This document shows positions 17,816 through 27,668 of a DNA stretch of 64,000 nt, piece after piece. The stretch is from the NCBI GenBank assembly GCA_910586125.1, contig CAJUHP010000007.1:1-64000 (forward strand), in the 5' to 3' direction. A program made the position numbers and the translations under genes. Origin of the DNA: an uncultured Lachnospiraceae bacterium. Its GTDB lineage: Bacteria > Bacillota > Clostridia > Lachnospirales > Lachnospiraceae. The notes under the pieces were generated by a model. It saw only the letters and a list, made by a program, of their open reading frames with translations, made no database searches and had not been told where the DNA came from. Numbering within the stretch: the first letter of the stretch is position 1; every line of letters starts with the position of its first letter.

Positions 17816-18829
17816 TTATGCAAGCTCAGCGAAATACTTGATGGTGCGGACCATCTGGCTTACATAGGAGTTCTCGTTGTCATACCAGGATACAACCTGT
17901 ACCTGAGTCGTGCCGTTGTCCAGAGGCAGGACCATGGTCTGAGTCGCATCGAACAGGGAGCCAAAACGCATGCCCACGATATCGCTGGAAACGATCTCGT
18001 CGGTATTGTATCCGAAGGACTCCGTAGCGGCAGCCTTCATGGCGTCATTGATCTGCTCTTTGGTCACATTGCCCTCTACCACAGCCGTCAGAATCGTGGT
18101 GGAGCCGGTGGGGGTAGGTACACGCTGTGCCGCGCCGATCAGCTTGCCGTTCAGCTCAGGGATAACCAGGCCGATTGCCTTAGCTGCGCCCGTGGAGTTG
18201 GGAACGATATTCACAGCGCCTGCGCGGGATCTTCTCAGATCGCCCTTTCTCTGCGGGCCGTCCAGGATCATCTGATCGCCGGTGTAAGCGTGGATCGTAC
18301 ACATAATACCCGTCTTGATCGCAGCCAAATCGTTCAGAGCCTTAGCCATGGGAGCCAGGCAGTTGGTGGTGCAGCTCGCGGCGGAGATAACCGTATCCTC
18401 AGCCTTCAGCACATTGTGGTTTACATTGTATACGATGGTAGGAAGATCGTTGCCGGCAGGAGCGGAAATAACAACCTTCTTTGCACCGGCCTGGATATGA
18501 GCGGAAGCTTTCTCTTTCGAGGTGTAGAAGCCCGTGCATTCCAGAACAACATCTACGCCCAGCTTGCCCCAGGGCAGATCTGCCGCGTTCTTCTCTGCAT
18601 AAATCGTGATCTCCTTGCCATCTACGGTGATGGAATTGTCGGAGTAGGATACAGCGTCAGCCAGAGCGTACTTACCCTGAGAAGAATCGTACTTCAACAG
18701 GTGAGCCAGCATCTTGGGGCTGGTCAGATCGTTGATCGCAACGATCTCATACCCTTCTGCGCCGAACATCTGACGGAATGCCAGGCGGCCGATACGTCCA
18801 AAACCATTGATTGCTACTTTTACTGCCAT
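17816..18829 (-). CDS. gap: glyceraldehyde-3-phosphate dehydrogenase
   Basis: 337 residues. It oxidises glyceraldehyde 3-phosphate with NAD and phosphate. The Rossmann motif INGFGRIGR is at the N-terminus, the catalytic cysteine in [12 protein letters not shown] near residue 153, and the C-terminal [12 protein letters not shown] is intact. An upstream ATG at 18919 is not used: AGGAGG lies 8 nt before the ATG at 18829. First gene of the glycolytic operon. No cggR regulator and no eno gene lie beside it. Confidence 0.98.
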   Translation of the reverse strand: MAVKVAINGFGRIGRLAFRQMFGAEGYEIVAINDLTSPKMLAHLLKYDSSQGKYALADAVSYSDNSITVDGKEITIYAEKNAADLPWGKLGVDVVLECTGFYTSKEKASAHIQAGAKKVVISAPAGNDLPTIVYNVNHNVLKAEDTVISAASCTTNCLAPMAKALNDLAAIKTGIMCTIHAYTGDQMILDGPQRKGDLRRSRAGAVNIVPNSTGAAKAIGLVIPELNGKLIGAAQRVPTPTGSTTILTAVVEGNVTKEQINDAMKAAATESFGYNTDEIVSSDIVGMRFGSLFDATQTMVLPLDNGTTQVQVVSWYDNENSYVSQMVRTIKYFAELA

Positions 18830-18890
18830 AATGAATTCCTCCTGAATGTGATAATTTGATAGATTGTTCACACCTATTAAATCCAATCCT

Positions 18891-18919
18891 ATTCTACCCA
18901 TTTTGGACAAAAATAGCAA
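18891..18919 (-). promoter_or_regulatory. promoter of the glycolytic operon
   Basis: On the minus strand TTGCTA (18919-18914), a 17-bp spacer and TAGAAT (18896-18891). The leader is about 55 nt long. I see no CggR-like operator. Confidence 0.65.
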
Positions 18920-19026
18920 GTATTATTTTTAACTTTTTTCAGGAATTTTATATTTCTTTTTTTCCGGAGCGCAAAAAAACGGTTTCGGAACGGAAACAGT
19001 CCGCAAAAAATCCTGTTTTTTCCATC

Positions 19027-20640
19027 TCACTGTTCGGCTACAGAGGACTGCGCGACATTGATGGAATGGCCGCCCACGCGCGCTAAGCTGTTGAGAACCT
19101 CCACAAACACAAGTCCCTGTGTCGCCGAACACTCGCTGCCGCGCATGCGGTCCATATGATTGGCTTGCGATTGTTTGGTCAGCTTGGAAATGGAGCGGTA
19201 CAGTTTCAGTAGCTGTCCGATCTTGGCCGGCTCTATGTTCTGATGCAGGAAATCCTCCACCGCCGCATCGTAAAGCCGCATATCGTTCTGGTATATTTCC
19301 GACAGTTCTTCCCTGGCTTGATCCGAATAAACCAGACTCTGGTCCACGCATTTTTCCGTCAGCCCGACCAGAATTTCCGCGTAGTCTCCGATTCTCTCCA
19401 GATCATTGAGCACCTGATATACTCTGGTGATATATTTGGATTCCGTCTCGGACAATTCCATCACATTGATACTGACCAGATAATCGCTGATTGCTCCGGC
19501 CAGATAATCGATCACCTGTTCGTTCTCCCGTATTTTCTGGCTCTGGGACAGATCATTTCCAAGCATCCCCTCAGCCGCCATCACCAGATTGGCCCGAACC
19601 AGGCCGGCCATCCGCTCCACTTCGCTGCGGATCTGCAGCATAGTGACAAGACTGTTGCCGATCAGGTTGACGTCTATGTATTCCAGACGGAGCGCGTCTT
19701 CATGCTTTTGCTTCGGAATAATGCGGTAGGTCAGCCTTACAACCTGGTTGGTCAAAGGCAGAAGAATGGCGGCGGATACCACCTTAAACAAAATATGACA
19801 GACCGAAATCTGAAATACCGGCTCCGGTATCGCGGATCCCAGCCATTGAGTGTAGGGAAACAAAAGCGTCACAGGCACTAAAACGACTGCGCCGACAATG
19901 TTGTAAATCAGATATATGCAGGCGGCCCGCTTAGCGTTATTCCTGGCATTTAAAGAGGACAGAATGGTGGGAACCGAGGAACCAATATTGATTCCGCAGA
20001 CCAGAAAAGAAGCAAAGTACAGAGGCATCATCCCTTGCATGGCCAGCGCCTGCAGTACGCCGATTGCAGCGGAGGAGCTCTGAATCAGAGCGCACATCAG
20101 GATACCGACAAAAAGACCCAGAAACGGATTTCTGGCATTCATGATAAAGTTCTGGAACCAGGGTACATCCTTCAAGGGAGACATGGCGCCGCTCATCGTG
20201 TGAAGCCCCTGGAACAGAAGGCCAAAGCCCAAAATAACCTGTCCCACATGGCGGTAGGTTTTCTTTTTGCTGTACATCATCAGAAACGCGCCGATAAAGA
20301 TGCAGAAGGGCGATATTCCGGAAGCGTCCAGCGCAATCAGAATACTGGTGATCGTCGTACCGATGTTGGCGCCGAAAATCACACCGGTGGCCTGCGCCAG
20401 ATCCATCACGCCCGCATTGATAAAGCCCATCACCATCACGGTGGTGGCGGATGACGACTGAATGACCACCGTCACAAGCGTTCCTAGCAGAAATCCGCGG
20501 ACCGGATTGCGGGTCAGCTTCTCCAGCAGATCTTTCATGCGGGAACCGGCCGCCTGCTCCAGCCCCTCTCCCATGTACTTCATTCCAAACAGAAACGCGC
20601 CCAGTCCACCGAGCAGAGCTATGACATTGGATATACTCAT
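19027..20640 (-). CDS. Na/Pi cotransporter family protein with PhoU-like tail
   Basis: 537 residues. Residues 1-310 form a type II sodium-phosphate cotransporter core with two inverted repeats, each carrying the QSSSA signature (VVIQSSSATTVMVMGF near 59-74 and ALIQSSSAAIGVLQAL near 185-200). Residues 350-535 are helical and PhoU-like. Such proteins move phosphate with sodium. Ribosome site AGGAGG 7 nt upstream; a GC-rich hairpin (20710-20733) sits in the leader. Monocistronic, divergent from the histidinol phosphatase gene. Confidence 0.92.
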   Translation of the reverse strand: MSISNVIALLGGLGAFLFGMKYMGEGLEQAAGSRMKDLLEKLTRNPVRGFLLGTLVTVVIQSSSATTVMVMGFINAGVMDLAQATGVIFGANIGTTITSILIALDASGISPFCIFIGAFLMMYSKKKTYRHVGQVILGFGLLFQGLHTMSGAMSPLKDVPWFQNFIMNARNPFLGLFVGILMCALIQSSSAAIGVLQALAMQGMMPLYFASFLVCGINIGSSVPTILSSLNARNNAKRAACIYLIYNIVGAVVLVPVTLLFPYTQWLGSAIPEPVFQISVCHILFKVVSAAILLPLTNQVVRLTYRIIPKQKHEDALRLEYIDVNLIGNSLVTMLQIRSEVERMAGLVRANLVMAAEGMLGNDLSQSQKIRENEQVIDYLAGAISDYLVSINVMELSETESKYITRVYQVLNDLERIGDYAEILVGLTEKCVDQSLVYSDQAREELSEIYQNDMRLYDAAVEDFLHQNIEPAKIGQLLKLYRSISKLTKQSQANHMDRMRGSECSATQGLVFVEVLNSLARVGGHSINVAQSSVAEQ

Positions 20641-20902
20641 TTGTACCTCCTATCCGGAGAATGGATTCCTGCATAAGAACCGCTCCGGATCTCCTCTTCC
20701 TTTTTGATTCTCCCGGCGCTTTAGCCGGGAGGCGGTACGGGAAAAAACCGCATCGATATCAGTATAACAGGAGGCAGAACGGTTTTCAATCGTTATTTGT
20801 GTTTACAAATTGACAAAACAGGGGGAATACCGGGAGAATTTCGGATTATTTATATTGCTTTCTCTTTGTTTCGGCGGTATAATCAGGAAAAAGGAGGTTG
20901 CT

Positions 20903-21708
20903 ATGTATTATCCGGATCACCATGTACATTCTTTTTTTCCTCGGACAGCCAGACGCCGCCAAACCAGCAGATTGAGCGGGCGCTTAAGCTGGGAATGCCT
21001 GCTCTCTGCTTCACGGACCATATGGATTTTGATTATCCCGGCGAGAAAAAGGGAGAATTTTGTCTGGACCCAAAGCCGTATCTGACCGCCATGAAAAAAC
21101 TGCGGGAAGAGTACGACGGGCGCATTGCCGTGCGGGCCGGTGTGGAAATCGGCCTTGAAGTTCCTTATCAAAAACAGATTACGGATTATATCCGGTCGTC
21201 GGATTGGGATTTTGTCATCGGTTCCATCCATCTGGCCGGCCGGCTGGACCCCTACCAGGATTCTTATTTTGAAGGGAGGGACAGCCGTCAGGCATATTTG
21301 GCGTATTTTGAAGCCACATGGAAATGCCTTGCGGCGTTCGAGCCGGCCTTTGATGTCCTGGGCCATCTGGATTATGTGTTCCGCTGCGGCGACCGCGCTG
21401 TCACAAACGCCTGGAGCGAATGGCCCGATCTGATGGATGAGATTTTAAAACTTGTCGTGGATAAGGGATTGGGGCTGGATGTCAACACCGGAGGAATGAA
21501 AAAAGGACTTGTCTGCCAGCATCCGCATGACGATCTTCTGAAGCGTTATCGTGAGCTGGGAGGAGAACGGATCACCTTCGGCTCCGACGCTCATTCGCCA
21601 GAACATCTGGGGGATCGCTTCCCGGAGACCGGCGAGAGGCTGAAAGCGCTTGGCTTTCGCTATTATGCCTCCTACCGGGCCAGGAAGCCGGAATATTATC
21701 CCTTGTGA
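20903..21708 (+). pseudogene. hisK: histidinol-phosphatase (PHP, HisK/HisJ family), frameshifted
   Basis: The start ATG at 20903 has a perfect AAGGAGG site and encodes MYYPDHHVHS, the first metal motif of the family. After the T7 run at 20932-20938 the frame is off by one. The rest of the enzyme (SSDSQTPPNQQIERALKLGM onward, with TDHMDFD, GSIHL, GHLDYVFR and FGSDAH) continues in another frame to the stop at 21708. One extra T in the run restores the whole gene (about 268 residues). It would cleave histidinol phosphate in histidine synthesis. It may be a sequencing error, a mutation or slippage control. The 3' end overlaps the convergent permease gene by 13 bp. Confidence 0.85.
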
Positions 21709-22883
21709 GTTTTTTGTTTCAGGCGGTCGTTAGTCCAGCGGCGCAGCAGATTGTAAAACACGGAAAACAGAGGAATGAATAGAAGCATGCCGGCCACACC
21801 CATCACACTGCCGCCGATCGTGACGGCCACCAGCACCCAGATGGAGGGCAGTCCCACTGAATTTCCCACCACTTTCGGGTAGATCAGATTGCCCTCAATC
21901 TGCTGCAGCAGCACAAACAGGACGACAAACCAGGCTGCCTGCACCGGATTGACGACCAGTATCAAGAAGGTTCCGATCAGGGAGCCAATCAGCGCGCCGA
22001 ATATGGGGATCAGCGCCATCACTGCCACCAGGATGCTGATTACCAGCGCATATGGAAAACGGAACAGCGTCATGCTGACAAAAAACATACTGCCCAGAAT
22101 CACCGCCTCAGTAAACTGTCCGGTAAAAAAATTGGAGAAAGTATCCCCGGCCATGCGGAGAATTTCCAGCAGGGAAGACGCCTGTTTTTCGGGCATAACC
22201 GCGCAGATGAGCTTGGTGCATTGCCGTCCCAGCGTTTCTTTCTGGGCCAGCAGATAGATGCTGAATACCACAGCCATAAAGCCGTTGACAACGCCGCTTA
22301 CAACCGCGCTCACCGCCCCCACCGTGCTGCCCAGAACCGTTCCCGCTCCGCTGACAAGCCAATTTTTTAGATCGTTGCCCATCTTTGTCCAGTCCAACTG
22401 CAGGCTGCCGATCCAATCGATCATCTCCGGCGTCAGAAAATCCCAGCGGCCGTTCTCGCTCTGTATCTGCAGATTGCGTACAAATTTCTCGGCGCTGCTT
22501 GCCAGAATCCCAATCGCCTTGACAAACTCCGGAATTACCATGAACAGCACCATTGCCACCACGGCCCCAAACAAAAGAAACGTACACAATATCCCCAGAA
22601 TCCGGCTGGCGTTTTTGAAAAATCCCATTCCCTTAAACGAGCCGATCCACTGAAAAAAAGCTTCGATTCTGGCCAACGGACGCCGGAGAATAAAGGCGAT
22701 GGACGCGCCAACCACAAACGGCGATAAAATTCCAAGGATATGACCTGCGACGCCGGCGATCAAGTTCATGTGATTCAGTCCCCAATATAAGATGATACCG
22801 CCGGCGATAACCGCCGCCCACTGCCGTATCTGTTTCCAGTCCATTTCTGACTTTTGTCTCCTTTCCGGTGATTTCTTTTTCAT
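21696..22883 (-). CDS. AI-2E family transporter (UPF0118)
   Basis: 395 residues with about eight predicted transmembrane helices. A central amphipathic stretch (about 130-200) and the C-terminal helices (FGALIGSLIGTFLILVVNP, QQIEGNLIYPKVVGNSVGL) are diagnostic of the UPF0118 family. Some members export autoinducer-2 or act as Na/H antiporters, but most have no known substrate. ATG overlaps the TGA of the TldE-like gene, so the two are translationally coupled; the annotated GTG just upstream is not needed. Confidence 0.9.
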   Translation of the reverse strand: MKKKSPERRQKSEMDWKQIRQWAAVIAGGIILYWGLNHMNLIAGVAGHILGILSPFVVGASIAFILRRPLARIEAFFQWIGSFKGMGFFKNASRILGILCTFLLFGAVVAMVLFMVIPEFVKAIGILASSAEKFVRNLQIQSENGRWDFLTPEMIDWIGSLQLDWTKMGNDLKNWLVSGAGTVLGSTVGAVSAVVSGVVNGFMAVVFSIYLLAQKETLGRQCTKLICAVMPEKQASSLLEILRMAGDTFSNFFTGQFTEAVILGSMFFVSMTLFRFPYALVISILVAVMALIPIFGALIGSLIGTFLILVVNPVQAAWFVVLFVLLQQIEGNLIYPKVVGNSVGLPSIWVLVAVTIGGSVMGVAGMLLFIPLFSVFYNLLRRWTNDRLKQKTHKG

Positions 22884-24157
22884 CACTCTCCAGCCACCTG
22901 CACGCCCTTAAGACTCACCGCATATGGTCCTTCATATCTCCCGTTTTGATACCGTTCTTTTGAAAAAGTCATCTGTTCCTGCACATTCAGAATGTTTCCG
23001 TTAATGGAACCGCCGGTCACAGGCGTCACCGTTTCTCCGTCGTACAGAAAGGCCAGGCGAATTTCCCCGCCGAAAGAACCGCTGAACGAATCCATCTGAA
23101 AGTCGGAAAAGCTGACAATGTGCAGATAAGGTTCTTTTTTCATCTCACACAGAGGCGTCTCTCCCACCGGAACCAAAATACTGTCATAGATGCCCGTCGG
23201 CTCAATTCCCAGATAGCAGGCAAAACGATTGTTGCCATGTATGGTCCTTAGGACGCCATTCTCCAACAAAACCCGGTCTTTCATCGGAATGCCTTCCTGG
23301 CTGTAAGGCTCTCTGGCTTTCAACAATATCGTCAGCGCATCGCCGCGGATCGATTCTCCCTGCACCGGCATGTTGCTTTGATAGCTGGAATACTCCTGAT
23401 AGATCATGGAGGAAGAAGAACGTTCCAGATAGTAGGAAAGGAAGGTCCGCATCTGCTCGCCGGACAAAAGAACACGGTATTCCCCGGCCTGCGGCGAACG
23501 GACTGCCTGCGCCCTCGCAATCGTCATCTTCATAGCTTCCTTCACTTCTCTGCGAAGATTCTCCGTATCTAAATTTCGATAGGAAAAGGAATGATACGTT
23601 TCTACATTCTGAGGAGAGATGCACTGCACAACATACTCGCCGGACACCTCGCATGTCTCATAGCTGACATCAACGCCGCCGGAACCCACGATCCGTTTGA
23701 GAAGCCTCCTGACAAACAGTTCCGCAGAATTGAGAAAAACTTCTTCCTCCGTGTCAGCGGCAAACAATGCCTCCGCCATATCTTTCATATTATCAAACAG
23801 CCCCCGGCCGGCCAGCGTGCTGTCCGATGGAATATGTTCTCTCTCCTCCCCAGTCACCAGCTCATAAACCGGATTCCCGACAAAAGACGCGGCATAGTAA
23901 GCGGATCGAAGCACAGATTCGATCTCTGCCGCATCCATCTCCGGATAAATCTGCGCCGATGAGGAACCCATCATCGGCTTTTCATCTTTTACAAAAGGAT
24001 GAAAGACTGTCACCTGGTATTCCGCCAGATCCGTCCGGCGCTTCATATCCAGATTTTTGCGGATAAAAAAACATTCTGCTGACTCGGTTCTTGTCTCATT
24101 GATAGTGTAAGCAGCGATTTCTGCCTTTTTCAAAATACTTTTTATTTTTTCGATCAA
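22883..24157 (-). CDS. TldE/PmbA-like protein
   Basis: 424 residues of the TldD/PmbA family. It lacks the HExxxH zinc motif, as the TldE (PmbA) subunit does. TldD/TldE together form a metalloprotease that trims peptides such as microcin precursors and degrades some antitoxins. The start is TTG (TTGATCGAA), backed by GGGAGG 7 nt upstream; no ATG lies nearby in frame. TldD ends 17 nt upstream, so both belong to one operon with the PTS-like genes probably separate. Confidence 0.88.
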   Translation of the reverse strand: MIEKIKSILKKAEIAAYTINETRTESAECFFIRKNLDMKRRTDLAEYQVTVFHPFVKDEKPMMGSSSAQIYPEMDAAEIESVLRSAYYAASFVGNPVYELVTGEEREHIPSDSTLAGRGLFDNMKDMAEALFAADTEEEVFLNSAELFVRRLLKRIVGSGGVDVSYETCEVSGEYVVQCISPQNVETYHSFSYRNLDTENLRREVKEAMKMTIARAQAVRSPQAGEYRVLLSGEQMRTFLSYYLERSSSSMIYQEYSSYQSNMPVQGESIRGDALTILLKAREPYSQEGIPMKDRVLLENGVLRTIHGNNRFACYLGIEPTGIYDSILVPVGETPLCEMKKEPYLHIVSFSDFQMDSFSGSFGGEIRLAFLYDGETVTPVTGGSINGNILNVQEQMTFSKERYQNGRYEGPYAVSLKGVQVAGE

Positions 24158-24174
24158 ATTGATTCCTCCCTCTG

Positions 24175-25605
24175 TTATCCTAAACGGATGCGGGCCTTAA
24201 TGTAAGGGCCGCCGTCAGACACTTTCACCCATTCTTTATAGCCTTTACCGCAGAAACCGCCGCCGCTTAAAGAGGTTTTTTTGGAGACCATGGAGATAGA
24301 TTTTAATAAGTCCGGCACATATCCGGTCAGAACAATCGGCGAGAAGATGCGGCCGGTCAGCCTGCCGTCCCGTATTTCTCGGGCGATATTGACCATGCAC
24401 TGAATGCCCCAGTTTTTCGGATCTTCCATACCGCTGGCTGGCTCCTCCAGCAAAAACCCATAAGAAATCGAGGCGATCATCTCCTCTTTGGTGCTGTGGC
24501 CTCCCTCAAAAAAAGTGTTGGTCATTCGGGTATAAGCTTTGCGCTGATAGCTCTGCCGTCTGCCGTTTCCGGTGGGCTCTGCGCGAAGAGCCTGCGCCGC
24601 CAAAAGGTCGCAGATTCCCTGTTTTAAAATACCCTTATCAATGATTGTGGTATCTCCTGCCAGTGTTCCCTCATCGTCGAAGAAATAGGATGATGTCTGG
24701 GACGCCGCCGCCGCTCCGTCATGCATGGTCACAAGCTCCGAGGCTACATACTGCCCGATATACTGTTCGGCCAGCGCTCGTTTTTTTACAAACATATCCA
24801 TCTCCACGCCGTGTCCAAAAGCTTCATGGACAATCATACCTGTAACTTCCGGCGTACAGACGCATTCATATTCGCCAGGAATCATAGGTTCGCTCTTCAA
24901 CAATTCCAGCGTGACGGCTGCGCAATTCTCAACAGCATCTTCCATCTGCGACAACACCTCTGCGCCGCCCAGACCCGAAAAACTGCGGAAAGAATCCTTA
25001 ATCTCCTCCCCTCGGGATGCCGTCAGGGAAATGGCCCCGGTCATCCACATGACATTCTGTTCCAGCTCCTTCTTGCCGGACAAAAACAGTTTGGAGTATT
25101 TCTGATAGTTGCACATCACAGCGCAGTCCAGAATCTTGGTGCTTACAGCCAGCCCCTTTTCCTTGATGTTAGACAGCAGGGCTATTATTTCGCCGTCACC
25201 AAGCACTTCCGGATCGGTTTCATAATCTGTACTTCCGACAAAGCTTGTTTTTTCTTCTTCTGGAACTGCATATGTATTTTCCCCGATTTTTTGAGGAACG
25301 GCATACTGGGACATGGCAGCAGCCTCTGCAACCCCGCTGCAGATTTCTTCCAGAAGATCCTCGGAAATTCGGTTAAAAGAATATTCCGCATAATGCGCCC
25401 CATCCGATACTCTTATCACAAAACCGCGTTCGGACAAAATATTGTCTTCATGAATTCCCGTATTTTTTCTTGAAACGCGGTAGGTTTTCGCGGTGGAATC
25501 CATCGCCAGTATGGATATATACGGATACTGTTCCTCCAGTGTCTTTAACAGTTTTCGTAAAAGCGGCTTTTTCTGCCTGATAAAATCACTTTCTCTGACT
25601 TTCAT
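24175..25605 (-). CDS. tldD: TldD-like metalloprotease
   Basis: 476 residues. The zinc motif HEAFGHGVEMD lies near residue 258, matching HExxxH of TldD, so this is the catalytic partner of the neighbouring TldE-like protein. The C-terminal part with GGFCGKGYKEWVKVSDGGP is also typical. In other bacteria the pair processes peptide antibiotics or toxin-antitoxin proteins. No microcin-like precursor was seen nearby. Ribosome site AAAGGAG 7 nt upstream. Confidence 0.92.
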   Translation of the reverse strand: MKVRESDFIRQKKPLLRKLLKTLEEQYPYISILAMDSTAKTYRVSRKNTGIHEDNILSERGFVIRVSDGAHYAEYSFNRISEDLLEEICSGVAEAAAMSQYAVPQKIGENTYAVPEEEKTSFVGSTDYETDPEVLGDGEIIALLSNIKEKGLAVSTKILDCAVMCNYQKYSKLFLSGKKELEQNVMWMTGAISLTASRGEEIKDSFRSFSGLGGAEVLSQMEDAVENCAAVTLELLKSEPMIPGEYECVCTPEVTGMIVHEAFGHGVEMDMFVKKRALAEQYIGQYVASELVTMHDGAAAASQTSSYFFDDEGTLAGDTTIIDKGILKQGICDLLAAQALRAEPTGNGRRQSYQRKAYTRMTNTFFEGGHSTKEEMIASISYGFLLEEPASGMEDPKNWGIQCMVNIAREIRDGRLTGRIFSPIVLTGYVPDLLKSISMVSKKTSLSGGGFCGKGYKEWVKVSDGGPYIKARIRLG

Positions 25606-25642
25606 TCTCTCTCCTTTAGCGGGGAATTTTGCCTGTTTTCTG

Positions 25643-25930
25643 CTATTTATTCGTCAAGACCGCCACAATCTCATCGACAACCTCATCAATTCCCCGCCCC
25701 AGAAGAAACTGTGTCCCAATGATCAGAGGACATCTGCATTCTTCTCTCAGGACGGTCGTGGAAATGACCAGATCATAGTTCTGCGACTGCGATGCCACAT
25801 CGGAGGCCTTTCCCTGTGTCACACAATATTTCCCCTTCCATCCCCGATTATCCAGCTCCCTTGTCAATTTTGCGTTGACTGCCATAGAAGTGCAGATCCC
25901 AGATCCACATACCAGTAAAATTTGTTTCAT
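25643..25930 (-). CDS. PTS EIIB component, galactitol (GatB) type
   Basis: 95 residues. The phosphocysteine loop is in LLVCGSGICTSM (Cys8), as in the GatB/lactose-IIB fold. It would accept phosphate from the IIA next door and pass it to a sugar in a IIC permease. No IIC gene is in the neighbourhood, so either the permease is elsewhere or the pair is regulatory. Lies 13 nt after the IIA gene in the same operon. Confidence 0.88.
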   Translation of the reverse strand: MKQILLVCGSGICTSMAVNAKLTRELDNRGWKGKYCVTQGKASDVASQSQNYDLVISTTVLREECRCPLIIGTQFLLGRGIDEVVDEIVAVLTNK

Positions 25931-25942
25931 CGCTTTTCCTCC

Positions 25943-26437
25943 TCATTTATCATTTTCTTTTAGATAAAGGCTGAGCCCATCCAAAAATTCTTCTTCTGTG
26001 GCCGCTGCTTTCAAGGTGCGCAGACAGCCTTTTTTCTGAAAAGCATCCAAAAACTCACCTAAAAACTCCAGATGAGCCGCGTTCTCTCCCAGCGCCATCA
26101 TAAACAGAAGCTCTGTTCTGACCGGAATATCCGGCGCCCCCATATGGCGAAATATAACTGGTTTCTTCAGAATACCGACGGCAAGCGCATTTCGTTTCAC
26201 ATGACAGGCGTCTGTATGAGGAATCGCAACTCCCATCTCATCAAAGGCTAACCCCGTGCAGAATTCTTTTTCTCTTTCCTGAATCGCTCGGATATAGCTT
26301 TCTTTTACAAAGCCGCGCTCATACAGACAGCCAGCCAGAATGCCGATTGCTTCCTGATCGGTTTTGGCCTCGATCTCTGTGAGAATCACTTCTGGTATCG
26401 TCCGTCCCATCTCCACATTCTCCATCAATTTCCCCAT
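25943..26437 (-). CDS. PTS EIIA component, fructose/mannitol/galactitol type
   Basis: About 164 residues. The phosphohistidine is in GVAIPHTDACHV near residue 75, the PTS EIIA type 2 signature. The start is ambiguous: 26437 lacks a ribosome site, while the ATG at 26425 has GGGGA 5 nt upstream. It forms a pair with the IIB gene. There is no IIC or sugar enzyme gene beside it. Confidence 0.88.
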   Translation of the reverse strand: MGKLMENVEMGRTIPEVILTEIEAKTDQEAIGILAGCLYERGFVKESYIRAIQEREKEFCTGLAFDEMGVAIPHTDACHVKRNALAVGILKKPVIFRHMGAPDIPVRTELLFMMALGENAAHLEFLGEFLDAFQKKGCLRTLKAAATEEEFLDGLSLYLKENDK

Positions 26438-26533
26438 GATTTGTCAAAAATTGTAACCGATTCTTGGCGTTTTGTCAATACAAAGCAAAAACGGTCTCTG
26501 CAAACATGAAAACATGCTGCAAAGACCGCTGCA

Positions 26534-27328
26534 TCACTGATATCGGAATTTCTCTTCCTCTTCCTGGCGTTCCTTTCGTTTTCGATCCTTTCTCCGGCGT
26601 ACCAGCGTACTGAAGGTGATGCTGATCTGGAATAGAGCCAGCATCGGAATCGCCACCATAACCTGCGATACCACATCCGGGGGCGTAATGATTGCCGCTA
26701 TAATAAAGACCAATACGATGACCACCCGCCGGCTTTTTTTCATCCATTCCGGGCGCAGCAGTCCAAGCTGAGTCAGCAGAATGGTGAGAACCGGCATTTC
26801 AAACACCAGCCCCATCATACTCATAATGGATAATACCAGCCCTAAGTATTTCTCAATGGAAATCTGTGCTTCAATAGCCGCGTCTCCGTTGATTGTACTG
26901 AAAAAATTCAGCATAAAGGGAAGCAGAATGGCATAGGCAAAAGCCAATCCCAAGAGAAAGAAAAGCAGCCCCAAGATCAATACGGCAATCACAAAACGCT
27001 TTTCGCTGGATTTTAATCCGGGACTGGCAAAAGCCAGCAGTTCATACAAAATAACCGGGCCTGCCACCGCTAAGCCGGCAATCAGTGAGACACGGATATA
27101 CTGCATGAACGGTTCCGACGGCGACAGGTATACGAAATCGTACAGATCGCCGGCCGGGACCTGCAAAAACTCTACCAGAGGAACGGCATAGTTAAAGCTG
27201 ATCAGCATAGCTGCGAGAAAGACAACGACGATAATAATCAGGCGGTTGCGGAACTCACGGATATGATCCACAACCCCCATAACAGCTTCCTGATTCTCCT
27301 CTTTCTGTTGTTTCTTCTTCTTTGACAC
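26534..27328 (-). CDS. tatC: Sec-independent protein translocase TatC
   Basis: 264 residues, six predicted transmembrane helices. The TatC hallmarks are visible: HIREFRNRLI near the N-terminus and SPSEPFMQYIRVSL around residues 70-83. TatC recognises twin-arginine signal peptides of folded proteins. The start is GTG, 9 nt after the tatA stop. A basic, Q/K-rich stretch leads the protein, and the C-terminal tail is also very basic. Confidence 0.93.
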   Translation of the reverse strand: MSKKKKQQKEENQEAVMGVVDHIREFRNRLIIIVVVFLAAMLISFNYAVPLVEFLQVPAGDLYDFVYLSPSEPFMQYIRVSLIAGLAVAGPVILYELLAFASPGLKSSEKRFVIAVLILGLLFFLLGLAFAYAILLPFMLNFFSTINGDAAIEAQISIEKYLGLVLSIMSMMGLVFEMPVLTILLTQLGLLRPEWMKKSRRVVIVLVFIIAAIITPPDVVSQVMVAIPMLALFQISITFSTLVRRRKDRKRKERQEEEEKFRYQ

Positions 27329-27336
27329 GGCGCGAA

Positions 27337-27549
27337 TTATGCCTCAGTCTTTCCGTTTTCGTTATTCTCCGCGACTTTTTCCTCATCACCGCTCAAACCG
27401 TCTTTAAACCCGCGAATCGAGTTGCCCAACGTCTGTCCCAGTTTCGGCAGATACTTGGGGCCAAACAGAAGAACCAGAACCAATACCACCAGCAGAATCT
27501 CTGTCGGTCCCAGTTTGCCTACCATTGTAATCGCGTTTACATTCATCAT
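27337..27549 (-). CDS. tatA: TatA-type translocase subunit
   Basis: 70 residues: one N-terminal transmembrane helix (ILLVVLVLVLLFGPKYLPKL) with the conserved FGP hinge, an amphipathic helix and an acidic tail. It is the pore-forming partner of TatC. Ribosome site GAGAGGA about 9 nt upstream. Confidence 0.9.
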   Translation of the reverse strand: MMNVNAITMVGKLGPTEILLVVLVLVLLFGPKYLPKLGQTLGNSIRGFKDGLSGDEEKVAENNENGKTEA

Positions 27550-27668
27550 AACATGTATCCTCTCTTTCCTGTGTCTTTCCCCTTGTTTTATACATAATCC
27601 GGAGGATAGATGTTTCTGCTCCGGCTTATGCCCGTTTCACACTGCACTTTTTATTGTATGCGGCAGTT

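Noticed and set aside
20710..20733. GC-rich hairpin between the Na/Pi and histidinol phosphatase genes
   Set aside because: No U-tract in either direction, so it was not called a terminator.
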